From Streptomyces sp. A0642 (GTDB taxonomy: Bacteria > Actinomycetota > Actinomycetes > Streptomycetales > Streptomycetaceae): a stretch of DNA of 64,000 nt. The stretch lies in the NCBI RefSeq assembly GCF_004795105.1, contig NZ_SSBL01000013.1, positions 62,001 to 126,000 of the forward strand, in the 5' to 3' direction. This document shows, piece by piece, positions 16,124 to 23,690 of the stretch. Below the pieces are notes generated by a model. It saw nothing but the letters and a program-made list of their open reading frames with translations. It searched no databases and was not told the origin of the DNA. A program made the position numbers and the translations under genes. How positions within the stretch are numbered: position 1 is the stretch's first letter; the number at the start of each line of letters is the position of its first letter.

Positions 16124-16408
16124 TCACAGCCTGGTCACGATGCTGATCAGGATGGAAACGATGATCATCAGAACGAAGAAGGACAGGTCGAGTGCCACGC
16201 CCCCGAGACGCAGCGGCGGGATGAACCGCCGCAGGAGCTTGAGCGGTGGATCGGTGACCGTGTAGGTCGCCTCCAGGACCACCACCATCGGCTTGCCCGG
16301 CTGCCATGAACGTGCGAACTGGAAGACGTAGTCCATGACCAGCCGGAAGATCAGCACGATGAGGAAACACATCAACGCGATGTAGACAACACTTTGTGCG
16401 ACGCCCAT
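16124..16408 (-). CDS. YggT family membrane protein
   Basis: 94 residues with two membrane helices (about 4-25 and 70-93) and the family stretch T-D-P-P-L-K-L-L-R-R-F-I-P-P between them. YggT proteins are conserved beside sepF, yggS and divIVA in Gram-positive bacteria. No biochemical role is established; an association with division or envelope function is inferred from context. Confidence 0.9.
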   Translation of the reverse strand: MGVAQSVVYIALMCFLIVLIFRLVMDYVFQFARSWQPGKPMVVVLEATYTVTDPPLKLLRRFIPPLRLGGVALDLSFFVLMIIVSILISIVTRL

Positions 16409-16480
16409 CCTTCGCGCTTCCCTCTCCCCTGGCTCTCGTAGCTCCGGCCTCGCGGCCGGGTCGTTCCCGGTGTCGTGTTC

Positions 16481-17092
16481 TCAGCTCTGGTTGAAGAATC
16501 CGCCCTCTGCGATGCGGGCCTTGTCCTCCGCCGTGACATCGACGTTAGCAGGCGACAACAGGAACACCTTCTGCGTCACACGTTCAATGCTGCCATGGAG
16601 GCCGAAGACGAGTCCTGCGGCAAAGTCGACAAGTCGCTTCGCGTCCGTATCGTCCATCTCCGTGAGATTCATGATCACCGGAGTGCCCTCACGGAAGTGT
16701 TCCCCGATGGTACGGGCCTCGTTGTAGGTCCTGGGGTGCAGTGTGGTGATGCGGTACGGCTCCCGCTCGGACACGACCTTGGGCATGATCACCGGTGCGT
16801 TCTTCTCCATGTTCGGGCGTTCAGGTGTGATGGATGCCACGGGGGCGATCCGGGCGGGTCGCTCTCGCTCCGCCGGGATCTGAACCGGCTCCCGCTGGGC
16901 CGGAGGCTGTACCACTCGTACCGGTTCGTCCCGCTCCCGCTCCACCTGATGCGCGGGCTGATGCCGGCGCCGGTCGCGCTCGGGCTCCGGCTCGGGTTCG
17001 AATTCGTCGTCGGGGTCGAACCCCGGACCGTCGTACCCATCGTCCTCCACGAGGCCGAGGTAGACCGCCATCTTGCGCATCGCGCCGGCCAT
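16481..17092 (-). CDS. sepF: SepF, FtsZ membrane anchor
   Basis: 203 residues. The N-terminal amphipathic start MAGAMRKMAVYLGL should insert in the membrane. An acidic, then Arg/Pro-rich linker (about 20-100) leads to the SepF core at about 110-195 (YRITTLHPRTYNEA, VIMNLTEMD, RLVDFAAGLVFGL, FLLSP), which binds the FtsZ tail and polymerises. Actinobacteria lack FtsA, so SepF is expected to link Z-rings to the membrane here. It lies 125 bases downstream of yggS and 72 upstream of yggT. Confidence 0.95.
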   Translation of the reverse strand: MAGAMRKMAVYLGLVEDDGYDGPGFDPDDEFEPEPEPERDRRRHQPAHQVERERDEPVRVVQPPAQREPVQIPAERERPARIAPVASITPERPNMEKNAPVIMPKVVSEREPYRITTLHPRTYNEARTIGEHFREGTPVIMNLTEMDDTDAKRLVDFAAGLVFGLHGSIERVTQKVFLLSPANVDVTAEDKARIAEGGFFNQS

Positions 17093-17217
17093 GCTCTGAG
17101 TCCTCCGCTCTGTGGTGGATCGGCATCTGTCACCAAGTGCCCGCGATCCACGGTGGCCTGCCCGCCATAGGCGGTAATGACCATATTTTCTGCTGTGGTC
17201 CGACTTGCTTGGCGACG

Positions 17218-17937
17218 TTACCCGAGCCCGGGTCGGACTCCGAGTACCGCAGTACCGACGCGCACATGTGTCGCACCGGCCGCAACCGCGTCCTCGAGGT
17301 CCGCACTCATCCCTGCGGAGACCATGTTCGCAGCCGGATGGTTCCCGCGCAGCCGGGATGAGAATTCCATCAGCCGGTCGAACGCGGCACGTTGCCTTCC
17401 CGCGAACGGTCCGGCGAGCGGCGCGACGGTCATCAGGCCGTCCAGCCGCAAGCCGGGCGCGGACGCGACCGCGTCAGCCAACTCCTCGATCCCGTCGGGC
17501 GCGACACCGCCGCGCTCCCCCCGCTCGCCGCTCTCCGCGTCGAGCGCGACCTGGATGAGGCACCCGAGTTCACGCCCGCCGCGGCCGGCCGCGGCGGAGA
17601 GGGCGGTCACCAGCTTCGTACGGTCCACGGACTGCACGACATCGGCATAACTCGCCACGGAACGGACCTTGTTCGTCTGCAATTGACCGACAAAGTGCCA
17701 TGTGAGGGACAGATCCGTACATGCGGTGGCCTTGGGGGCCGCGTCCTGGTCACGATTCTCCGCGACATGGCGCACACCGAGTTCATGCAGGATCCGCACA
17801 TCGCTCGCGGGGTAGGTCTTGGTGACCACGATGAGGGTCACCTCCTCCCGCTTGCGGCCGGCGGCGGCACAGGCGGAAGCAATGCGTTCCTCCACCCGTG
17901 CCAGATTTGCGGCGAGTTGCGTCTTACGATCCGTCAT
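17218..17937 (-). CDS. YggS/PLPBP family PLP-binding protein
   Basis: 239 residues forming a TIM-barrel like the alanine racemase N-terminal domain. The PLP Lys is K40 in V-V-T-K-T-Y-P. Phosphate-binding and closing motifs are S-A-G-M-S-A-D-L and H-V-R-V-G-T. HFVGQLQTNKV is the family signature. These proteins have no catalytic domain partner and act in vitamin B6 homeostasis. The conserved position between pgeF and sepF is standard in actinobacteria. The start is an ATG only 3 bases after the pgeF stop. Confidence 0.93.
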   Translation of the reverse strand: MTDRKTQLAANLARVEERIASACAAAGRKREEVTLIVVTKTYPASDVRILHELGVRHVAENRDQDAAPKATACTDLSLTWHFVGQLQTNKVRSVASYADVVQSVDRTKLVTALSAAAGRGGRELGCLIQVALDAESGERGERGGVAPDGIEELADAVASAPGLRLDGLMTVAPLAGPFAGRQRAAFDRLMEFSSRLRGNHPAANMVSAGMSADLEDAVAAGATHVRVGTAVLGVRPGLG

Positions 17938-17940
17938 GCC

Positions 17941-18702
17941 CTATCCCTCCAGCCAGACATATCCGGCGAGCCGCCCGGTGGTGCGGTCGCGTCGGTACGA
18001 GAAGTGGTCGCCCGATTCGAGGGTGCAGAAAGGCGACGCCAGCCGGTCGGTGACGCCGAGGTCCGCCAGTTGCGCGTGGACTCCGGCGGTGACGTCCACC
18101 GCCGGGGTGCCCCAGCTGGTCTCGGACCACGAGGCGGGGACGACCGCCGCGACCTCGTCCCGCATGGCGGCCGGCACTTCGTAGCACCGGCCGCAGACGG
18201 CCGGCCCCGTGCGGGCGATGATCCGGGAGGGGTCCGCGCCGAGCCGGACCATGGCCCCGACCGCGGCGGGGACGACTCCGGCCACCAGGCCGGGACGGCC
18301 CGCGTGGGCCGCCGCGACGACTCCGGCGACCGGGTCGGCGAGCAGTACGGGGGTGCAGTCGGCGGTGAGGACCGCGAGCGGGAGTCCGCGCCGGGCGGTC
18401 ACGACCGCGTCCACGGCGGGAATCTCGCGGGCATCGCCCCAGGGGCCGTCGACCACGGCGACGTCCCGCCCGTGGACCTGGTTCATCCAGACGACCCGCG
18501 CCGGATCGAATCCGCGGGCCAGGGCGGCCCGCTCCCGGTTGGCCAGGACGGCGGCGGGGTCGTCACCGACCGCGCCGCCGAGGTTGAGCTCCGCGTACGG
18601 AGCGGCGCTCACCCCGCCCCACCTGTCGGTGAAGGAGAAGTGAGCGCCGCCGTCCGAGGAAACAGAATCCTTCTTGCTCACTGAATGGTGCGGATCTATC
18701 AC
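17941..18702 (-). CDS. pgeF: YfiH/PgeF polyphenol-oxidase (laccase-domain) family protein
   Basis: 253 residues. Family features are N-Q-V-H-G-R-D-V, A-D-C-T-P-V-L, A-A-A-H-A-G-R-P-G and the C-rich A-V-C-G-R-C-Y-E-V with L-A-S-P-F-C-T. These supply the zinc-binding Cys/His residues of the DUF152/LACC1 fold. E. coli YfiH edits wrongly built peptidoglycan precursors containing L-Ser, and other members act as purine nucleoside phosphorylase; which applies here is not known. The GTG start overlaps the ftsZ stop (GTGA), implying coupled translation from ftsZ mRNA. An internal GTG (VSKKDS) seven codons in is a possible alternative start. Confidence 0.9.
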   Translation of the reverse strand: MIDPHHSVSKKDSVSSDGGAHFSFTDRWGGVSAAPYAELNLGGAVGDDPAAVLANRERAALARGFDPARVVWMNQVHGRDVAVVDGPWGDAREIPAVDAVVTARRGLPLAVLTADCTPVLLADPVAGVVAAAHAGRPGLVAGVVPAAVGAMVRLGADPSRIIARTGPAVCGRCYEVPAAMRDEVAAVVPASWSETSWGTPAVDVTAGVHAQLADLGVTDRLASPFCTLESGDHFSYRRDRTTGRLAGYVWLEG

Positions 18703-19913
18703 TTCAAGAAGTCCGGTACGTCCAGCTCTTCGGCCTGGGAGTCCTGGTAGGGACGGGCCGGCGGGACGTGCGGCGGCGCGGCCGGCGGAACGTGGCTCTC
18801 ATGCGCCACCGGAACCGGCTCGGCCTGGACCGGCGGCTCCTCGCGGGGAGGCACGGAACCCAGTCCGCTCGTCTGGCGCACCGGCTCGGCGGCCCGGACC
18901 GGCGGAGCGGGCTCCTCGCGCTTGGTGGAGTTCGCCCCCAGGACGTTCTCCCGGCGGGCCGGCGGCTGTCCGCCGTCGAAGCCCGCCGCGATCACGGTGA
19001 CCCGGACCTCGTCGCCCAGCGCGTCGTCGATGACCGCACCGAAGATGATGTTCGCCTCGGGGTGCGCCGCCTCGCTCACCAGCTGGGCGGCCTCGTTGAT
19101 CTCGAAGAGACCGAGGTCGCTGCCGCCGGAGATGGAGAGCAGGACACCGCGGGCGCCGTCGATGGACGCCTCCAGGAGCGGCGAGGAGATCGCCATCTCC
19201 GCGGCGGCCACCGCGCGGTCGTCGCCGCGGGCCGATCCGATGCCCATGAGCGCCGATCCGGCTTCCGACATGACCGACTTGACGTCGGCGAAGTCGAGGT
19301 TGATCAGGCCCGGGGTGGTGATGAGGTCGGTGATGCCCTGGACGCCCGAGAGCAGGACCTGGTCGGCCGACTTGAACGCGTCGAGCACGCTGACCTGGCG
19401 GTCCGAGATGGACAGCAGCCGGTCGTTGGGAATGACGATGAGGGTGTCGACCTCTTCGCGGAGTTCGGCGATGCCGTCCTCCGCCTGGTTCGCGCGACGC
19501 CGGCCCTCGAAGGTGAACGGGCGGGTGACCACACCGATCGTCAGGGCGCCCAGCGAACGCGCGATATTGGCGACGACGGGTGCGCCACCGGTGCCGGTGC
19601 CCCCGCCTTCTCCTGCGGTGACGAAGACCATGTCGGCCCCCTTGAGGACCTCCTCGATCTCTTCACGGTGGTCCTCTGCCGCCTTGCGACCGACGGCCGG
19701 GTTCGCCCCGGCGCCGAGGCCGCGGGTGAGTTCACGACCGACGTCGAGCTTGACGTCGGCGTCGCTCATCAACAGGGCTTGCGCATCCGTGTTGATCGCG
19801 ATGAACTCGACGCCCTTGAGACCGACCTCGATCATTCGGTTGATGGCATTGACACCACCGCCGCCGACACCGATGACCTTGATGACTGCGAGGTAGTTCT
19901 GCGGTGCTGCCAC
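18699..19913 (-). CDS. ftsZ: FtsZ, tubulin-like division GTPase
   Basis: 404 residues. It polymerises with GTP into the Z-ring or, in sporulating hyphae, ladders of rings. The tubulin signature G-G-G-T-G-T-G-G-A-P is at about 104-113, the N-terminal G-V-G-G-G-G-V-N-A loop at 16-24, and the T7 catalytic loop N-L-D-F-A-D near 205-210. A Pro/Glu-rich linker follows residue 315, and the protein ends with the conserved tail D-V-P-D-F-L-K that binds SepF and other partners. The GTG start (VAAPQNYLAVIK) is the known Streptomyces start, with GAGAGG ahead of it; the frame stays open upstream without conserved sequence. It has its own regulatory interval upstream and overlaps pgeF by four bases. Confidence 0.98.
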   Translation of the reverse strand: MAAPQNYLAVIKVIGVGGGGVNAINRMIEVGLKGVEFIAINTDAQALLMSDADVKLDVGRELTRGLGAGANPAVGRKAAEDHREEIEEVLKGADMVFVTAGEGGGTGTGGAPVVANIARSLGALTIGVVTRPFTFEGRRRANQAEDGIAELREEVDTLIVIPNDRLLSISDRQVSVLDAFKSADQVLLSGVQGITDLITTPGLINLDFADVKSVMSEAGSALMGIGSARGDDRAVAAAEMAISSPLLEASIDGARGVLLSISGGSDLGLFEINEAAQLVSEAAHPEANIIFGAVIDDALGDEVRVTVIAAGFDGGQPPARRENVLGANSTKREEPAPPVRAAEPVRQTSGLGSVPPREEPPVQAEPVPVAHESHVPPAAPPHVPPARPYQDSQAEELDVPDFLK

Positions 19914-20189
19914 GTCGAAGGCCTCTCGCCTCGAGTTACGTGTCGTCGCTTGGCGGTAGTCCCGCCGCGACGACGGATGCCGATTGGGACGGTCCGAACG
20001 CCGACCCAAACCCTAACGTTGAAGTTTAGGGTTACCAGTGTGTCTGCTTCATGGACTCTTCCGAACAGGACACTAAGTCGACAAGTGGCGCACGTTCAAT
20101 GAACACGCCGAACCTCCCGTTTTTCTTTTCACCCTATGTGATCACCCGTAGCGCTGACCAACCAGGGTGCTGGCCAGGCCAAATGTGCG
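19914..20189 (-). promoter_or_regulatory. ftsZ upstream regulatory region
   Basis: 276 non-coding bases separate ftsQ from ftsZ in an otherwise tightly packed cluster. On the minus strand TCACATAGGGTGA (20141 to 20129) matches 8 of the 9 fixed bases of the BldD box pattern TNACNC(A/T)GNGTNA. GACAC, the short WhiA motif, occurs at 20069-20073 (plus strand) and 20044-20040 (minus strand). An 8-bp inverted repeat AACCCTAA/TTAGGGTT lies at 20009-20033. In S. coelicolor this interval holds several ftsZ promoters, and ftsZ belongs to the BldD and WhiA/WhiB regulons (established knowledge). Site assignment here is by eye. Confidence 0.65.
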
Positions 20190-20984
20190 TCAACTACCCG
20201 ACACCGCAGGAGCGGTGGGCGCGCTCACGTCGAAGTGTCCTGCTTTGGGAGAGGCTTTCATGAGAGCGGTGAGGACTTTCGCCTTCACCACGCCTTCTTC
20301 GCTGCTCCCCCAGATCACCGTGCGGTCCCCGGTGAGGCCCAGCGAGACCGCATCGTACGAGACGACCCGCACGACCCGCGTCTCCCTGGCGACCGCGTCC
20401 GGAAGGTCGCCCGCCACCCGGACCGCTTCCCGCACCAGGCGGTCGCCCCCGAACCGCCGCTTGCTCGCGGACTGACCCGGTGCGAGTTCCAGCAGGGGCA
20501 CCCGCCCGGGGGCTTTGTCCACCGTGGCGAAACGCACGCCTTCGTCGTCGACCTCGGTGAACTTCGCACCCTTTTTCATCAGCAGGACCGGCTGTCGTTC
20601 GGTCACTTTAAGTCCGATGCCGTGCGGCCATGACCGTACGACATCCACCGAGTCGATACGAGGCAGCTTCTGGCGCAACCTCGCGGCCACGGCGTCCGTG
20701 TCGACGGAGATCAGCGGGGCGCCCATCGGCACCGCCGCCGCGGCCTCCACCTCGGCCGGTGCCAGCACGTCGACCCCGGTGATCCGGACCTGTTCGGCAC
20801 GGAGCCAGGAGGAGCCGTAGAGCGCCCAGACGGCGCCGGAGCCGAGCAGCAGCACGGCCGCGGCGATCACGATCAGGAGAGTGCGCCGGGACATCCGGCG
20901 GCCCTCCGCACGCGGGCGCGGCGGGCGGTCCCGGTTGTCCTTCTGCTGCCCTGTGCCGCGCTGGGCGGTCGTCGGTCCGGCCAC
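20190..20984 (-). CDS. ftsQ: FtsQ, divisome assembly protein
   Basis: 264 residues. A cytoplasmic basic N terminus (1-32) and a single membrane helix (about 34-55) precede an extracytoplasmic POTRA domain starting E-Q-V-R-I-T-G-V-D-V-L-A-P-A-E-V, followed by the FtsQ beta domain (about 125-245). It bridges FtsZ-side proteins and the FtsW/FtsI synthase through FtsL and DivIC. The GTG start has AAGGAG at about six bases. It lies 50 bases downstream of murG. Confidence 0.93.
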   Translation of the reverse strand: MAGPTTAQRGTGQQKDNRDRPPRPRAEGRRMSRRTLLIVIAAAVLLLGSGAVWALYGSSWLRAEQVRITGVDVLAPAEVEAAAAVPMGAPLISVDTDAVAARLRQKLPRIDSVDVVRSWPHGIGLKVTERQPVLLMKKGAKFTEVDDEGVRFATVDKAPGRVPLLELAPGQSASKRRFGGDRLVREAVRVAGDLPDAVARETRVVRVVSYDAVSLGLTGDRTVIWGSSEEGVVKAKVLTALMKASPKAGHFDVSAPTAPAVSGS

Positions 20985-21034
20985 GCTCGCTCCTTATGCC
21001 GGGTCCGGGGGCGCCGCCCCCGGACCCGTCCGCC

Positions 21035-22129
21035 TCACGCGCCTCGGCGTGCGGCGATCGCCTCGTACACCATGCCGACCAGCAGATCGTCGGCGTCCCG
21101 GCGGCCGAACTCGGCGGCCGCGCGGGACATTTCGTACAGCTGGTGCGGATCCGTCAGCACCGGGAGCACGTTGCCCTGCACCCACTCGGGGGTGAGCGCC
21201 GCGTCGTCCACCAGCAGTCCGCCGCCGGCGTTGACCACCGGCTGGGCGTTCAGCCGCTGTTCGCCGTTGCCGATCGGCAACGGGACGTAGGCGGCGGGCA
21301 GCCCGACGGCGGAGAGTTCGGCGACGGTCATCGCGCCCGCGCGGCAGAGCATCATGTCGGCCGCGGCGTACGCGAGGTCCATCCGGTCCACGTACGGTAC
21401 CGGGATGTAGGGCGGCATCCCGGGCATGTTGTCGACGCGCGGCATTTCGTTCTTCGGGCCGACCACGTGAAGGATCTGGATCCCCGACCGCTGGAGCAGC
21501 GGTGCGACCCGCTGGACCACCTCGTTGAGGTGGCGGGCGCCCTGCGAGCCGCCGGAGACCAGCAGCGTGGGCAGGTTGGGGTCGAGCCCGAAGGCGGCTC
21601 GCGCCTCGGGGCGGACGCGGGCCCGGTCCAGGGTGGCGATGGTGCGGCGCAGCGGGATGCCGATGTAGCGGGCGCCGCGCAGCTTGCTGTCGGGGGTGGA
21701 GACGGCGACCCCGTGCGCGTACCGCGAACCGATCTTGTTGGCCAGGCCCGGCCGGGCGTTGGCCTCGTGCACCACGATCGGGACTCCGGCGCGCTTGGCG
21801 GCGAGGTAGCCGGGCAGCGCCACGTAGCCGCCGAAGCCGACCACGCAGTCGGCCCTGGTGCGCTCCAGGATCTGCTCGGCGGCCTTGATGGTGCCGCGCA
21901 GCCTGCCCGGGACGGTGATGAGTTCGGGGGTGGGCTTGCGCGGCAGCGGTACGGCCGGGATCAGGGCGAGTTCGTACCCCCGCTCGGGTACGAGCCTGGT
22001 CTCGAGTCCGCGCTCCGTGCCGAGAGCGGTGATTCCCACGCTCGGGTCCTGCCTGCGCAGTGCGTCCGCGAGGGCAAGCGCGGGCTCGATGTGGCCGGCG
22101 GTCCCCCCACCGGCGAGTACGACATGCAC
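21035..22129 (-). CDS. murG: MurG, UDP-GlcNAc:lipid I GlcNAc transferase
   Basis: 364 residues. The GT-B glycosyltransferase that converts lipid I to lipid II on the cytoplasmic membrane face. N-terminal G-G-G-T-A-G-H-I-E-P is the diphosphate-binding loop (the actinobacterial form with Ala). The H-E-A-N motif follows near residue 125, and the second nucleotide-binding loop is S-G-G-S-Q-G-A at about 190. C-R-A-G-A-M-T-V-A-E-L and the late G-N-G-E-Q-R-L-N-A motif bind UDP-GlcNAc. It starts 6 bases after the ftsW stop. Confidence 0.97.
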   Translation of the reverse strand: MHVVLAGGGTAGHIEPALALADALRRQDPSVGITALGTERGLETRLVPERGYELALIPAVPLPRKPTPELITVPGRLRGTIKAAEQILERTRADCVVGFGGYVALPGYLAAKRAGVPIVVHEANARPGLANKIGSRYAHGVAVSTPDSKLRGARYIGIPLRRTIATLDRARVRPEARAAFGLDPNLPTLLVSGGSQGARHLNEVVQRVAPLLQRSGIQILHVVGPKNEMPRVDNMPGMPPYIPVPYVDRMDLAYAAADMMLCRAGAMTVAELSAVGLPAAYVPLPIGNGEQRLNAQPVVNAGGGLLVDDAALTPEWVQGNVLPVLTDPHQLYEMSRAAAEFGRRDADDLLVGMVYEAIAARRGA

Positions 22130-22135
22130 CGAAAT

Positions 22136-23578
22136 TCACCGCTCTCCGGACGGACGCTTCTTGACGCGCCGTCTCATCGTCTTCCATCTCACCCCGGGCC
22201 TCCGCATGGCCAGGGCGGCCTTCGCGGCGGGATCCGCTCGCGCGAACGCGATCAGCAGCCCGACGGCGAACATGGTCGGCAGCAGGGCCGACCCCCCGTA
22301 GGAGAACAGCGGGAGCGGGACACCGGCGATCGGCAGCAGGCCGAGCACCGCACCGATGTTGATCACGGCCTGGGCCGTGATCCAGGTGGTCACACCTCCC
22401 GCTGCGTACCTCACGAAGGGGTCCTCCGTGCGTCCGGCCACGCGGATACCCGCATAGCCTAGGGCCGCGAAGAGGGCGAGTACCGACAGCGTCCCCGCCA
22501 ACCCCAGTTCCTCCCCGGTGATGGCGAAGATGAAGTCCGTGTGTGGTTCGGGTAGTTGGCCCCATTTTTCCACACTTGCACCGAGCCCGGATCCGAACCA
22601 TCCACCGGACGCCAGGGCGTAGATGCCGTGCACCGCCTGCCAGCACGAGCCGCCGGGCCCGGGCTCACTGGCCCCCATGCAGTCGAGCCGGGACATCCGG
22701 TTGGGACTGGTCTTGATCAGCAGGAAGGCGATCAGCCCCGCGGAGCCGAGCACTCCGGCGAACAGCCGGGTCGGCGCTCCGGCCAGCCAGAGCAGTCCGA
22801 ACAGGATGGCAGTGAGAATGATCGCAGTGCCCATGTCACCGCCGAGCATGATCAGCCCCAGCAGCATGAAGGCGACCGGGACCAGGGGCACGAGCATGTG
22901 CTTCCACTGGGTCAGCAGCCGTTTGTCCTGTTTGCGGGCGAGCAGGTCGGCCCCCCACAGGACGAGGGCCAGTTTGCCGAACTCACTGGGCTGGAGCTGG
23001 AAGGGGCCGCCCAGGTAGAGCCAGTTGCGGTTTCCGTTGACCGACATCCCTATCCCCGGCACCTGGACCAGCACCATCAGGAAGACGGCGCCCATCAGCA
23101 GGGGGTAGGACAGGGCCCGGTGCAGTTTCACGGGCATCCGGGCGGCGGCCGCCATCAGCCCCGCTCCGATGACGGCGGCGAGGAACTGCTTGCGGAAGAA
23201 GTACGTGCCCGGCTTGCCGAGTTCCAACGCCTTGATCATCGAGGCGGAGTAGACCATCACGAGGCCGAGCACGGTGATGAGCAGTCCGGCGCCCAGGATC
23301 AGGTAGTAAGCGGTCAGCGGGCGGTCCCACGCCCGGCGCGCCTGCTCGTACAGCCGCCGCGCCCCGCCGCCCCGGGGGGAGCGGGGGCCCCCGGAGGTCC
23401 TGGAGCGGGCCACAGCGGGCCGCGGGGCGCCCGCGGGGGGCCGCACGCGCAGGGCGAGGCCGGCGGGCAGCGGAGCGCCTCCTGTCGCGAGGAGGGGCGG
23501 ATGGAGCGCCCGGCTGATCGCCGAGGTCGCCCGTGAGCGGTCCCTGCCGCGTGCGGCAGAGCTCTCTTCGGCCGGCAT
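22136..23578 (-). CDS. ftsW: FtsW, SEDS-family septal peptidoglycan polymerase
   Basis: 480 residues. A ten-helix SEDS glycosyltransferase working with FtsI at septa. An unusually long Arg/Pro/Ala-rich cytoplasmic tail of about 85 residues precedes the first helix (LTAYYLILGAGLLITVLGLVMV). Conserved SEDS elements are N-G-N-R-N-W-L-Y-L-G, Q-L-Q-P-S-E-F-G-K-L, G-G-D-M-G-T-A and H-T-D-F-I-F-A-I-T-G-E-E-L-G; the catalytic Asp lies in the extracellular loop around the last motif family. The end is F-S-Y-G-G-S-A-L-L plus a basic tail. ATG 23578 (MPAEESS) is chosen because GGAGGGGA precedes it; a slightly longer frame exists. In Streptomyces ftsW is a known WhiA/WhiB target. Confidence 0.95.
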   Translation of the reverse strand: MPAEESSAARGRDRSRATSAISRALHPPLLATGGAPLPAGLALRVRPPAGAPRPAVARSRTSGGPRSPRGGGARRLYEQARRAWDRPLTAYYLILGAGLLITVLGLVMVYSASMIKALELGKPGTYFFRKQFLAAVIGAGLMAAAARMPVKLHRALSYPLLMGAVFLMVLVQVPGIGMSVNGNRNWLYLGGPFQLQPSEFGKLALVLWGADLLARKQDKRLLTQWKHMLVPLVPVAFMLLGLIMLGGDMGTAIILTAILFGLLWLAGAPTRLFAGVLGSAGLIAFLLIKTSPNRMSRLDCMGASEPGPGGSCWQAVHGIYALASGGWFGSGLGASVEKWGQLPEPHTDFIFAITGEELGLAGTLSVLALFAALGYAGIRVAGRTEDPFVRYAAGGVTTWITAQAVINIGAVLGLLPIAGVPLPLFSYGGSALLPTMFAVGLLIAFARADPAAKAALAMRRPGVRWKTMRRRVKKRPSGER

Positions 23579-23690
23579 GGTCCCTGTCCCCTCCACTGCT
23601 CGTGCCCGGGGCCGCTGTGCCGAGGGCCCGCCCGGCACGGCCGTACGCACCCGGGTGCTCCGGGACGGTACGGCGCGGAGGCCGCGCCCG

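Noticed and set aside
19914..20009. Longer FtsZ starting near 20009
   Set aside because: The extra residues (Arg/Ser-rich) are unlike any FtsZ, and the region holds the dyad and promoters. The GTG at 19913 with its ribosome site is the conserved start.
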